From assembly GCF_007743815.1 (NCBI RefSeq), contig NZ_CP036265.1:4285823-4349822 (forward strand): 64,000 bases of DNA, written 5' to 3'. This stretch comes from Alienimonas californiensis. Its GTDB lineage: Bacteria; Planctomycetota; Planctomycetia; Planctomycetales; Planctomycetaceae. The position numbers and the translations under genes were made by a program. Of this stretch, positions 17,101-24,136 are shown in pieces (position 1 is the first letter of the stretch; every line of letters starts with the position of its first letter). Below the pieces are notes generated by a model. It searched no databases. It saw only the letters and a list, made by a program, of their open reading frames with translations, and was not told the origin of the DNA.

Positions 17101-18356
17101 TCGCCGCCCGCAGCCGTGCCGACTGGCGCCTGCTGGATCACCTCGCCGTCGAACTGCCGCGGTTGGGGCTGATCTCTCAGACGCACCGCCTACTCGCCGC
17201 GGTGCTGCACGCCGAACGCGGCAGCCGGATCGGCGGGCCGGTGGTGACGGAGTTCGATCGCCTGTTCCGCCGGGCCCTCAGTGCCGCGACCGCCGCCGCG
17301 GTGCGGGCGACGGCCCCGCCGGATCGCCTCGCCGCCCCGAACTTCGCCCGCATCCCCCCCGATCCGCGGGAGAGCGGCCGCCGCAGCCTCTACGAAAGCC
17401 CGATCGAGAGCCGCGTCCGTACCTTCTCCCGTCTGCTGCGGCCGTTCCGGACCCTCTGGATCGGGCACAGCCGCACCCTGCGGCTCAGCGTCGCCGAGAA
17501 CCTCCGCGACCCCGGCCTGCGCCGGGACCTCAAGGACTTCATCGCCAAGTACGGCGGCGAACTACTGCACGCCCGCAACCTCACGCTGGGGCACGTGCGG
17601 ATGGTGCTGCACACCGGCGTGGACCAGTACCTCGACGCGCTGGTCCGCAACCCGGATCCGCTCAAACCGAATACGTTGGTGAACGATCTGCTGGATCGCC
17701 GGATCGAGCGCCCCCAGGCAGAGAAGCTGCTCGCCCTGATCCTGCAGATCGTGGTGGAAAAGGTCGATCGCTGGATCGAATACAACTCTCTGACGACCCG
17801 CAGCGACTACGGCGAGCGGTTCTACTGCCTGCTGGACTTCCTGCGGGTGGAGGTCGATTACGACCGGGACGAATGGCATCGCGTGCCGCGGGCGGTGATC
17901 TTTCGGGCGCTGGCCCGCACCGGCGAACTGGACTTGGCGGACCGCTGGCTCCGCATGATGCGCCGCGACACCCGGCAGCGGGCGGAGATGCACCTCGTCC
18001 GGCTCGCCGACCGGGAGGAGCACTACGGCGTCCGCCTGCCGGGGGTGCGGGACAAGCTGGAGGAACGCCTCGTCGGCCCGCTGATCCGCGAACGGCTGTA
18101 CGCCCTCGTCAAACCCAGCCTGAAGGGCGGCCACGGCCGGCCCGCCCGGGCCTGGTTCGCGGAGTTGCGCGGCGAGGTCGACCGCCTGCGGGAACGCAGC
18201 CGCCCCAGCGGCCCGGAGCCGCCGGAGTGGCTGGACGGCCTGGAAGACGAAGTCAGCCGCCAACTGCGAGCGACCGCCGACCCGGTCCGCCTCCCCCCGG
18301 CGCCGCTGGCCTACGGCGATCTCGTCGGCCAACTGCGGCGCCTGAACCGCAAGTGA
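14133..18356 (+). CDS. Large uncharacterised cytoplasmic protein (1407 residues)
   Basis: I do not recognise this protein. It starts at a GTG in the divergent gap after tyrA. There is no signal peptide or membrane segment. Composition is Ala-, Leu-, Asp- and Arg-rich and largely helical. Two strongly acidic linkers stand out: residues about 730-770 (GEDDDPDGGDEEEGDEF) and about 915-935 (a run of Asp-Gly repeats), which split the protein into three blocks. The last ~320 residues look best conserved in character: fewer indel-like low-complexity stretches and aromatic positions such as RPFRTLWIGHSRTLRLSVAE, DQYLDALVRNPDPLKPNTL and DYGERFYCLLDFLRVEVDYD. A helical-repeat scaffold is possible. No nucleotide-binding loop or metal motif was found. 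Confidence 0.85.
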   Translation: MTNLTTPAEPHADPAAAPPTASLTDACDRILGALNFSSGGNDGPLAVGFCELAAALTAAGAGSVPPYPRVLAALSERLDVLSRERAAFADASQARTALEGLAALPGDYRRYHRDLLPDLSEADLSAPLFLAAAADALLQVGQQADGSAGGAGVVRAAVLRLNDYVGHRPIPVLEGGARSEVHPHERHRPVPLWRPEVGSAPGPTAELLDATLGLLRQTPADMLDEAEFHPDRMRELALDLRTYDDRHPVYKRTNYLFGEWDPESHRAGGLSRLTDENDGDEDAEGGDYTRFVLRRPVLGAIQRWVERDGDGPPAERLFDGSAALAGTVLMAAAVSGRDPHAHDSAASLMTLLPRIAALRDRFYEWLIDSQTGERAERLAEVTKRTRQPFGHVRQYLNLSLSDLTARQAQGRTVATQYARLGQPDAAREEAADNPSAAGRLEAGIECALAEGFAAAKDPAGRLRDAADRWDAAAGLIRRGVDCGLLPDPWTVIGYQGQYPLFRAREDSLPDPRLETLIELVGETLRLGGEVRIESAARGVSADDPAPAAGEAGEAGAGVGFAARLERFADWWDRFATTAVDGLPAVQGAAAVESAARVASVLGEWHDAGGADAGLGFWAKRLDELDRGASLARAADLLLRTDQPAAAAGLLYYWVGETEKFGAGPEGNTVFHLLRRSLLGQLSAAGEAGVDGVAEPAAKFFERLEPNTEHLALELPDGQRAAPRKGGDALLIGEDDDPDGGDEEEGDEFAAAYEGVTFQDSTDDGVEGDLLDGPGPPADLDELLPELVRGWDVPIRYREAVAALWRDAIAAVPPPPAAGPDAPAEAGPFVDVLRHWTGELDRLRDELTAAAALIHERPVGAATGDEIENMLRDERLQIRHRLVHRLIGAAAELTLTTRLARARLDDSAETPAASALRDDEDDSDGDGDGDGASGNAEPGADEFDVTAHRLLAAVQRRDRAAARRTFAAFAAKLRRRRLLYVPPDRGGDPVVAARSRADWRLLDHLAVELPRLGLISQTHRLLAAVLHAERGSRIGGPVVTEFDRLFRRALSAATAAAVRATAPPDRLAAPNFARIPPDPRESGRRSLYESPIESRVRTFSRLLRPFRTLWIGHSRTLRLSVAENLRDPGLRRDLKDFIAKYGGELLHARNLTLGHVRMVLHTGVDQYLDALVRNPDPLKPNTLVNDLLDRRIERPQAEKLLALILQIVVEKVDRWIEYNSLTTRSDYGERFYCLLDFLRVEVDYDRDEWHRVPRAVIFRALARTGELDLADRWLRMMRRDTRQRAEMHLVRLADREEHYGVRLPGVRDKLEERLVGPLIRERLYALVKPSLKGGHGRPARAWFAELRGEVDRLRERSRPSGPEPPEWLDGLEDEVSRQLRATADPVRLPPAPLAYGDLVGQLRRLNRK

Positions 18357-18358
18357 CA

Positions 18359-18435
18359 GGCGAGCGAAGGGGCGTCAGCCCCCCGTGTATTTGAAAGCGT
18401 GCGAACACACGGGGGGCTCACGCCCCCCGCTCGCC
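18359..18435. repeat. Long imperfect inverted repeat between convergent genes
   Basis: The left arm at 18359-18388 and right arm at 18407-18435 are near-perfect reverse complements (one single-base gap and a few mismatches) around an 18-base AT-richer loop. The core of each arm is a C/G-rich block (GGGGCGTCAGCCCCCC on the left) next to a GTGT/ACAC end. It begins two bases after the stop of the 1407-residue gene and ends 20 bases before the stop of the convergent membrane-protein gene, so it could end transcription from both sides. There is no T-run, so a classical intrinsic terminator is not shown. Similar GGGGCGTGAGCCCC elements are, to my knowledge, common in planctomycete intergenic regions. 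Confidence 0.85.
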
Positions 18436-18455
18436 ATCGCAGAGCTTCGACTCGT

Positions 18456-19661
18456 TTAGAACGGCACCGGGGTGAATAGCCCCGGTTGCCGCAGGGCGGC
18501 GGCGGGGCCGGCGGCGCTGACGAGCGGCGTGAGGAACAGCATCCCCGCGTACGCCAGCGAAACCGCCCAGCCGAGCAGTAGCCAGCCCCCCGTCCACCAC
18601 CGACGCCGCGGGGCGGCGATCGCCTCGACGCCCCGCCGGGTCCAGCCGGCCAGCAGCCGACTCGGCAGCACGCCGACGATGCAGGCGGGCGTGAGCAGCC
18701 AGCGGGCGTCCGCGGGGACCTCGACCACCGCCAACGAATACAGCGGCAACGAGCCGACGATCACCGCGAGCAGCACGCCGACCCACCGGGCCGGCCGGGT
18801 TCGCCACGTCCGCCAGGCGGCCCGCGGGTTCAAGCCGGCCCGCAGGCTCCGCCAGAATCCGTCCTGCCGGGCCGCGGCGAGATTCGCCTGAGCCGCGGGG
18901 ATCAGCGGGAGAACCCCCGCCAACCAGATCGCCCCGAGGGTGCGCACCAGCGCCCGCCCTGCCCCGTCGCCCTGGATCGCCAGCAACACGCTCGGCAACA
19001 GGGCCCACGCCGCCGCGACGATCAGCCCCTGCGCCCCCAGCAGAAGCGCCCGCAGCGGCACCAACTCGACCCAGAGCCAGCCGCACCGGGCGCCGAGCCG
19101 GTCCAGCGCCTCCCCGGGGGACCGGAACACCCGCAGCAGATTGCGGAGCGGTCGGAACCACCCCGTTCTCCCCCCGGCGAGGAGCCACAGCCCGAGGTGC
19201 ACCGCCAGCCCCGCGGCCAGCGCCCAAGTCGCCGCCTGCCATCCCCCGGCCGCGGTGGAGCCGGGGGCGATGACCGCCGCGTCCGATGCCAGCCCCGCGA
19301 CGAATCGCAGCGGCTGGAGGACGAGCCAGATCGCCGCCGCCGTGCCCGCCAGCGCCGCCGCCGCCCGCAGCAGACGGCCGAGCGGCGGGCTGGAGGTTCG
19401 CCCCGCTTCGCCTTCACTCTTCGCCCGGCCGCCGTTCGCGGCCCGGCCCTCCGCCTCCAACATCCACCCCAACGCCAGCAGCGGCCCGCCGGGGACCGCG
19501 GCGACGGCGGCCAGCAGGGCGCCGAAGCTCAGCGTGCCGACCGTCGCCCGCACCGCCACGACGACCCAGCCCACGACGCGGCGGAGGCGGCCCGGCGGAT
19601 TCTCGCCGAACGCGTGACCCGCCGGCGCCGCGGCAATCGGCGGGGCGAGTGCGACGGGCAT
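18456..19661 (-). CDS. Polytopic membrane protein of unknown function
   Basis: The 401-residue protein has about seven to nine hydrophobic segments. Examples are VGWVVVAVRATVGTLSFGAL near the N-terminus, a segment around LIVAAAWALLPSVLLAIQG, WVGVLLAVIVGSLPLYSLAV and WLLLGWAVSLAYAGMLF near the C-terminus. An Arg/Lys-rich loop (GGRAKSEGEAGR, about residues 75-90) is probably cytoplasmic. The pattern PGGPLLALGWMLEAEGR after the first membrane segments recurs in planctomycete membrane proteins of unknown function, as far as I recall. No transporter signature or catalytic motif was seen. It is transcribed divergently from the DUF1549 gene at 19800 and converges on the 1407-residue gene across an inverted repeat. 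Confidence 0.8.
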   Translation of the reverse strand: MPVALAPPIAAAPAGHAFGENPPGRLRRVVGWVVVAVRATVGTLSFGALLAAVAAVPGGPLLALGWMLEAEGRAANGGRAKSEGEAGRTSSPPLGRLLRAAAALAGTAAAIWLVLQPLRFVAGLASDAAVIAPGSTAAGGWQAATWALAAGLAVHLGLWLLAGGRTGWFRPLRNLLRVFRSPGEALDRLGARCGWLWVELVPLRALLLGAQGLIVAAAWALLPSVLLAIQGDGAGRALVRTLGAIWLAGVLPLIPAAQANLAAARQDGFWRSLRAGLNPRAAWRTWRTRPARWVGVLLAVIVGSLPLYSLAVVEVPADARWLLTPACIVGVLPSRLLAGWTRRGVEAIAAPRRRWWTGGWLLLGWAVSLAYAGMLFLTPLVSAAGPAAALRQPGLFTPVPF

Positions 19662-19799
19662 GGATTACCGACGGGGCGTGAAAAGGGGGACGCCGGACGA
19701 TACCTGGCAAAGAACCTCGGCGTTGCAGCGAATCCCGCGGAAACTTCGAGAGTTCCGAACGGGTATCCTTGTTTGACCGCCCCGTTTCGCCCCGCCCCC

Positions 19800-21443
19800 G
19801 TGTCGTTCGCCCGCCCCTCCCGCCGCTGGCTCGCTCTTGCCGCCGTGGGGGCGGTCTGTGCGGCGACCTTCGCCGCCGCGGCCCGCGACGTCTCGCCGGG
19901 ACCGCCGCCGCTGAGAGACGCTCCAGACCCCGCCGCGATCGACGGCTTCTTTCACGAACGGTGGACTGAAGAGGATGTCGAACCGGCCCCGGCCGCGGAG
20001 GAGCTGCTCGTCCTGCGGCGGCTCTCGCTGGCGTTGCACGGCACGATTCCCTCGCTGGAAGAGGTCCGCGCTTTCGAGGCGGACGCCCGCCCGGATCGGC
20101 TGACGCGCTGGACCGACCGCCTGCTCGCCGATCGCCGGTTCGCGGAGTACTGGGCTGAACGCCTCGCCCGGGCGCTGGTGGGGGTGCACGAGGGGAATCT
20201 CGTGCTGTTTCGCCGCGACCGCTTCAAGGCGTGGCTGGCGGACCGCCTGCACCGGGACGCCCCGTGGGACGAGACGGTCCGCCGCATGATCGCCGGCGAC
20301 GGCATATGGACCGCCAGGCCGGAGGTGAACTTCGTCACCGCCGAGGTGGAGAACGATCGGCTGGACCGCGAAGCCCTCGCCGGCCGCACGGTGCGGGCGT
20401 TCCTGGGGCAGCGGATCGACTGCGCCCAGTGCCACGACCACCCCTTTGCGGAGTGGTCGCAGGGCGACTTCGAGGGGCTCGCCGCGTTCTACGGCCGCAC
20501 GGCCTACGGTCTCACCGGCGTGCGGGAGCGGACGCGGGAGAAGGGCGGGCCGAAGGAGTTCGCCGTGCAGGACCGCGAAACGCTGGAGGACCGCGTCGTC
20601 GCCCCCGCCGTGCCCTTCGCCCCGGAGCGGTTGCCGGCGGACTACGAGGCTGATTCGACCGACCGCCGGCGGGCCCTGGCGGCGTGGGTCACGCACCCGG
20701 ACAACCGCCGCTTCGGCCGGGCGACTGCGAACCGGGCCTGGGGCCTGCTGTTCGGCCGGGCCTGGAAGGAGCCGGTGGACGATCTGCCGGACCCGGAACC
20801 GCTGGAACCGGGCGAAGCCGGCGACCTGCTGGACCGGCTCGCCGCGTCCTTCGCCGGACCGGGGGAGTACCGGCTGAAACGACTCATCCGCACGATCGCG
20901 GCGTCACGGGCGTTCCGGCTCTCGTCGTCGGCGCCGGGGACGGAGGAAGCGGAGTACGAGCGCCTCGCCCGGGCCGGGGCCGTCTTCCCGCTGACCCGGC
21001 TGCGGCCGGAGCAGATGATCGGGGCGATGACGCAGGCCGGCAGCGTGAGGACCCTCGACGCCGACAGCCCGCTGTTCGTGCGGGCGATCCGGTTCTTCCG
21101 CACCGTCGACTTCGTCCGCAACTACGGCGATCTCGGCGAGGAAGAACTGATTCGCGAACCCGGCACGGTGCCACAGGCCCTGTTGCGCATGAACGGCCGC
21201 CTGCCGCGGGAGATCGCGAGCGCCCAGCCGCTCGGGGCGACGGCCCGGCTGAGCTGGTTCGCCGGCCCGCCGCCCCGGCAGGTCGAGGCGGCGTTCCTCT
21301 GCACGCTCACCCGTCGGCCGACCGAGGCGGAGACCGCCGCCCTCGCCGCCTACTACGAGCCGGGCGAAGGCAAAGCGAAGGCTCCGATCGAGGACGTCTA
21401 CTGGACCCTATTCAACGCGCCGGAGTTCTCATGGAATCACTGA
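19800..21443 (+). CDS. DUF1549/DUF1553 domain protein (planctomycete PSD1 type, no cytochrome domain)
   Basis: The chosen GTG start gives 547 residues beginning with a signal-like segment (RRWLALAAVGAVCAATFAAA). The frame is open much further upstream but that part reads through the divergent gene. The DUF1549 region follows (about 45-265), with the hallmark QRIDCAQCHDHPFAEWSQGD, a CxxCH-like haem-type motif near residue 212. The DUF1553 region (about 285-545) contains TANRAWGLLFGRAW. Such proteins are very abundant in planctomycetes, are nearly always paired with a DUF1501 gene and are thought to be exported; their biochemical role is not settled. Family members often carry an extra N-terminal cytochrome module, absent here. 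The DUF1501 gene starts 13 bases before this stop. Confidence 0.9.
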   Translation: MSFARPSRRWLALAAVGAVCAATFAAAARDVSPGPPPLRDAPDPAAIDGFFHERWTEEDVEPAPAAEELLVLRRLSLALHGTIPSLEEVRAFEADARPDRLTRWTDRLLADRRFAEYWAERLARALVGVHEGNLVLFRRDRFKAWLADRLHRDAPWDETVRRMIAGDGIWTARPEVNFVTAEVENDRLDREALAGRTVRAFLGQRIDCAQCHDHPFAEWSQGDFEGLAAFYGRTAYGLTGVRERTREKGGPKEFAVQDRETLEDRVVAPAVPFAPERLPADYEADSTDRRRALAAWVTHPDNRRFGRATANRAWGLLFGRAWKEPVDDLPDPEPLEPGEAGDLLDRLAASFAGPGEYRLKRLIRTIAASRAFRLSSSAPGTEEAEYERLARAGAVFPLTRLRPEQMIGAMTQAGSVRTLDADSPLFVRAIRFFRTVDFVRNYGDLGEEELIREPGTVPQALLRMNGRLPREIASAQPLGATARLSWFAGPPPRQVEAAFLCTLTRRPTEAETAALAAYYEPGEGKAKAPIEDVYWTLFNAPEFSWNH

Positions 21444-22717
21444 TCGCTCCGCCGCCCTTCAGGTTGAGCCGCTTCTCGCCGGGCCGGCGTTCCGTGCTGG
21501 CCGCGGCGGCGTCGTTGGGGCTCTCCTTCGCCCTGCCGCCGCTGACCGGCCGGGCCGCCGAGCGGCGGGGGGCGGAGCGGGCGAAGAGCCTGTTGATCCT
21601 GTGGATGCAGGGGGGGATGAGCCAGTTGGAGACGTTCGACCCGCACCCGGGCACGGCGATCGGCGGGCCGACGAAGGCCGTGAAGACCTCGCTGCCGGGC
21701 GTGCAGTTCGCCGACCTGCTGCCCCGCACCGCGGAGCGGGCGGACCGGCTGAACGTCGTGCGGTCGCTCACCAGCGCCGAGGGCGACCACGAACGGGCGA
21801 CCTACTTCCTCAAGACCGGCTACCGCCCGGACCCGACGGTGCAGCACCCCTCCGCGGGGGCGGTCGCCGCCTACGCGTCCCCGCCGGAGGGGCTGGAGAT
21901 CCCGGCTCACGTGGCCCTCAACCCGGCCCAGTGGGCGCCGCGGGGCGGCTACCTCGGGGCTCGGTTCGACGCCTTCCAGGTGCACGACCCCGGCAGGCCG
22001 CCGGCGAATCTGCGGGACTGGGCCGCCCCCGCACGGCGGGAGCGGCGTCTGGCCGGGTTGGACGCGCTCTCTCGCTCCTTCGCCGCCGGCCGGCCGGGCC
22101 AGTTGGCCCGCAGCCGACACGACGAGGCGACCGAGGAGGCGCTGGCGATGATGGACTCCCCGCAGGTCGGCGCCTTCGAGATCGACGAGGAGTCCGCCGC
22201 CCTGCGGGCCGCCTACGGCGACACCCGCTTCGGCCGCGGCTGCCTCGTCGCCCGCCGGCTGATCGAGACCGGCGTACGAGCGGTGGAGGTCACGCTGAAC
22301 GGCTTCGACACCCACGCCGACAATTTCGGCGGCATGGCCACGCAGGCGGAGAGCCTCGACCCGGCCCTCGCCGCCCTGCTGGACGACCTGACAGCCCGCG
22401 ACCTGCTGCAAAGCACGGTCGTGCTGGTGATGACGGAGTTCGGCCGGACCCCGCGGATCAACCCGCTCGACGGCCGCGACCACTGGCCGAAGGGCTTTTC
22501 CTGCCTCGTCGGCGGCGGCGGGCTGGCCTCCGGCCGGGTGATCGGCGCCACGGACCCGGCGGGGGAGAAGGAGCCGACCGATCCGGTCCGCGTGCAGGAT
22601 CTATTCGCCACCGTTTTCGACACGCTCGGGATCGACCCGGAGGAGGAGGAGATGACGCCGATCGGCCGTCCGCTGAAGCGGGCGGAGGGCGCTCCGCTGG
22701 CGGCCCTGCGGGTCTGA
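21431..22717 (+). CDS. DUF1501 protein with Tat signal
   Basis: The 428-residue protein starts at the ATG overlapping the DUF1549 gene. Its N-terminus has a twin-arginine signal (SPGRRSVLAAAASLGLSFAL, Arg19-Arg20), indicating export of a folded protein. The DUF1501 fold, related to the sulfatase/alkaline-phosphatase superfamily, is shown by LLILWMQGGMSQLETFDPHP, then GGYLGARFDAF, then VEVTLNGFDTHADNFGGMA and VVLVMTEFGRTPRIN, with DGRDHWPKGFSCLVGGGG near the C-terminus. The Asp/His residues in these motifs would bind a metal. The substrate is unknown. The pairing with a DUF1549 protein is the standard planctomycete arrangement. Confidence 0.93.
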   Translation: MESLIAPPPFRLSRFSPGRRSVLAAAASLGLSFALPPLTGRAAERRGAERAKSLLILWMQGGMSQLETFDPHPGTAIGGPTKAVKTSLPGVQFADLLPRTAERADRLNVVRSLTSAEGDHERATYFLKTGYRPDPTVQHPSAGAVAAYASPPEGLEIPAHVALNPAQWAPRGGYLGARFDAFQVHDPGRPPANLRDWAAPARRERRLAGLDALSRSFAAGRPGQLARSRHDEATEEALAMMDSPQVGAFEIDEESAALRAAYGDTRFGRGCLVARRLIETGVRAVEVTLNGFDTHADNFGGMATQAESLDPALAALLDDLTARDLLQSTVVLVMTEFGRTPRINPLDGRDHWPKGFSCLVGGGGLASGRVIGATDPAGEKEPTDPVRVQDLFATVFDTLGIDPEEEEMTPIGRPLKRAEGAPLAALRV

Positions 22718-22843
22718 TCGCGTCGCGCGCGGCGGGTTGCGGCCGCGAGGCGGCATGGACCGAACGGGGCGCCGGCTGCTAGGACCCGCGCTGCCGCCCG
22801 GAGCCCCGGGCGTGGCGATCGCCCCCGGGTTCGAGGCGTCTGC

Positions 22844-24112
22844 GTGCTGAAACTCCTGACCTCCCCCGCGACCGTCGCGGCGGCGTTGACCGCCCTGTTC
22901 CTCGTCGCCTGCGGCGACGGCGGGCCGCTGGCGCATCCGCTGATCACCCGCTACGCGCTCGGCCACCCGCTGGCGGTGGCGACCGTCGGGCTGTTCTTCG
23001 CGGGCGCCGCGGCCGTGCTGATGCGGGCGGTCGGCCATCGGGCGGAACGCCGGGCCGTCGCCGCGTTGGCCATCTGCCGATTCCCGACCACCGCCGACGC
23101 CCTCGCCTGGGCCGGCGAATCCCGCCTCGCCGCCCCGTCCCGCGTCCGCGGACTGCTGACCGATCCGCCCCCCGCCGACCGGGCGGAGACGCGGCTCGGC
23201 GCCCTCCACGAATCCGCCGCGGACCGCCTGCACGACGGCTATGGCCTCGTCCGCACGATCACCTGGGCGGTGCCGATCCTCGGCTTCCTCGGCACGGTCG
23301 TCGGCATCACGCTGGCAATCGCCGGCATTGATCCGGACGGCCTCGGCGAATCGCTGGGCGAGGTGACGGGCGGCTTGGCGGTGGCGTTCGACACCACGGC
23401 CCTGGCTCTCGCCCTGTCGCTGGTGTTGGTCTTCGGCACCCATGCGGTGCAGGGGGCGGAGCTGTCGAACCTGGAACGACTGCGAGACGTCGCGTTCCGC
23501 GCGCTGTTGCCGCTCTGCCCGGCGGCGGAGGAGGACCCCGTGCGGGCCGCCGCCGCCGACGTGGCGGAACTGATGCGCCGCCGGGCCGGCGATCTCGCCG
23601 AGGTGCACGCCGCCGCCTGGCGGGGCAGCTTGGAAGAGATGCGGTCGGCGTGGGCGGAGACGCTGACCGAAAGCCGAGCCGCCTTCGCCGCGGGCATCCG
23701 GGCCGAGACCGCCGCGGCCGCGGAGGCCGCCGAACGCCGCCAACAGGCCGCCGGCCAGGAGTTCCTCTCCGCCGTGCGCGCCGCGACGGACGCCATGACC
23801 GGGGCCGTCTCCCGCTGGAGCGACGGCTTCGAGGAGGCCGCCGCCGCGGACGTGGATCGCTCCGACCGGCTCCGCGATCTGGCGGACTCCCTCGCCGCGA
23901 TCGCCGAGCGGACCGAGGCGCATTCGATGATCGCCGGCCGGATCGACGCCGGCTTGGCGACCGTCAACGAGGCCGGCCACTTTGAGGAAGCGGTGCACTC
24001 GCTGACCGCCGCCGCCCACCTGCTGACGATGCGCCTCGGTGGCGTGCCGGGGCAGTCGGCTCCGCAGCCGACGAGCGCGCACGTCGTGCCCTCCCAGAGG
24101 CGCGCCGCCTGA
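22844..24112 (+). CDS. MotA/TolQ/ExbB-type proton channel protein
   Basis: The 422-residue protein starts at a GTG. It has a first membrane segment near residues 8-24, a second near 42-60, then a cytoplasmic stretch. The family core follows: ITWAVPILGFLGTVVGITLA (about 140-160) and LGEVTGGLAVAFDTTALALA with its continuation (about 170-205). The spacing and the Gly-Leu-Leu/Phe-Gly-Thr-Val motif match ExbB/TolQ. The C-terminal ~210 residues form a long, Ala/Glu-rich coiled coil much bigger than in ExbB. In this family the channel works with ExbD-like proteins to turn proton motive force into work on the envelope; the next two genes encode such partners. The gene ends in a GGCGCGCCGCCT motif seen at two other gene 3' ends here. 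Confidence 0.88.
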   Translation: MLKLLTSPATVAAALTALFLVACGDGGPLAHPLITRYALGHPLAVATVGLFFAGAAAVLMRAVGHRAERRAVAALAICRFPTTADALAWAGESRLAAPSRVRGLLTDPPPADRAETRLGALHESAADRLHDGYGLVRTITWAVPILGFLGTVVGITLAIAGIDPDGLGESLGEVTGGLAVAFDTTALALALSLVLVFGTHAVQGAELSNLERLRDVAFRALLPLCPAAEEDPVRAAAADVAELMRRRAGDLAEVHAAAWRGSLEEMRSAWAETLTESRAAFAAGIRAETAAAAEAAERRQQAAGQEFLSAVRAATDAMTGAVSRWSDGFEEAAAADVDRSDRLRDLADSLAAIAERTEAHSMIAGRIDAGLATVNEAGHFEEAVHSLTAAAHLLTMRLGGVPGQSAPQPTSAHVVPSQRRAA

Positions 24113-24128
24113 GGGCGGCGGCGAAAGC
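24099..24128 (+). repeat. Partial copy of a 32-nt motif at gene 3' end
   Basis: GGCGCGCCGCCT at the end of the ExbB-like gene is followed by a diverged continuation (GAGGGCGGCGGCGAA). It matches the 5' half of the 32-nt motif found at 31651 and 41353. The copy covers the last codons (Arg-Arg-Ala-Ala, stop), as does the copy at 41353. The match in the second half is weak, so chance in GC-rich sequence is possible. Confidence 0.35.
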
Positions 24129-24136
24129 TCTGACCC

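Noticed and set aside
14751-17186. 811-codon open frame on the minus strand
   Set aside because: It lies inside the 1407-residue plus-strand gene; the composition is Arg/Gly/Val-biased with no domain. I prefer the plus strand, which is longer and has protein-like blocks, though the gene is unrecognised.
22718-22843. Possible terminator hairpin around CCCGGGCG...CGCCCCCGGG
   Set aside because: The stem is short and imperfect, and such pairings are frequent by chance at this GC content.
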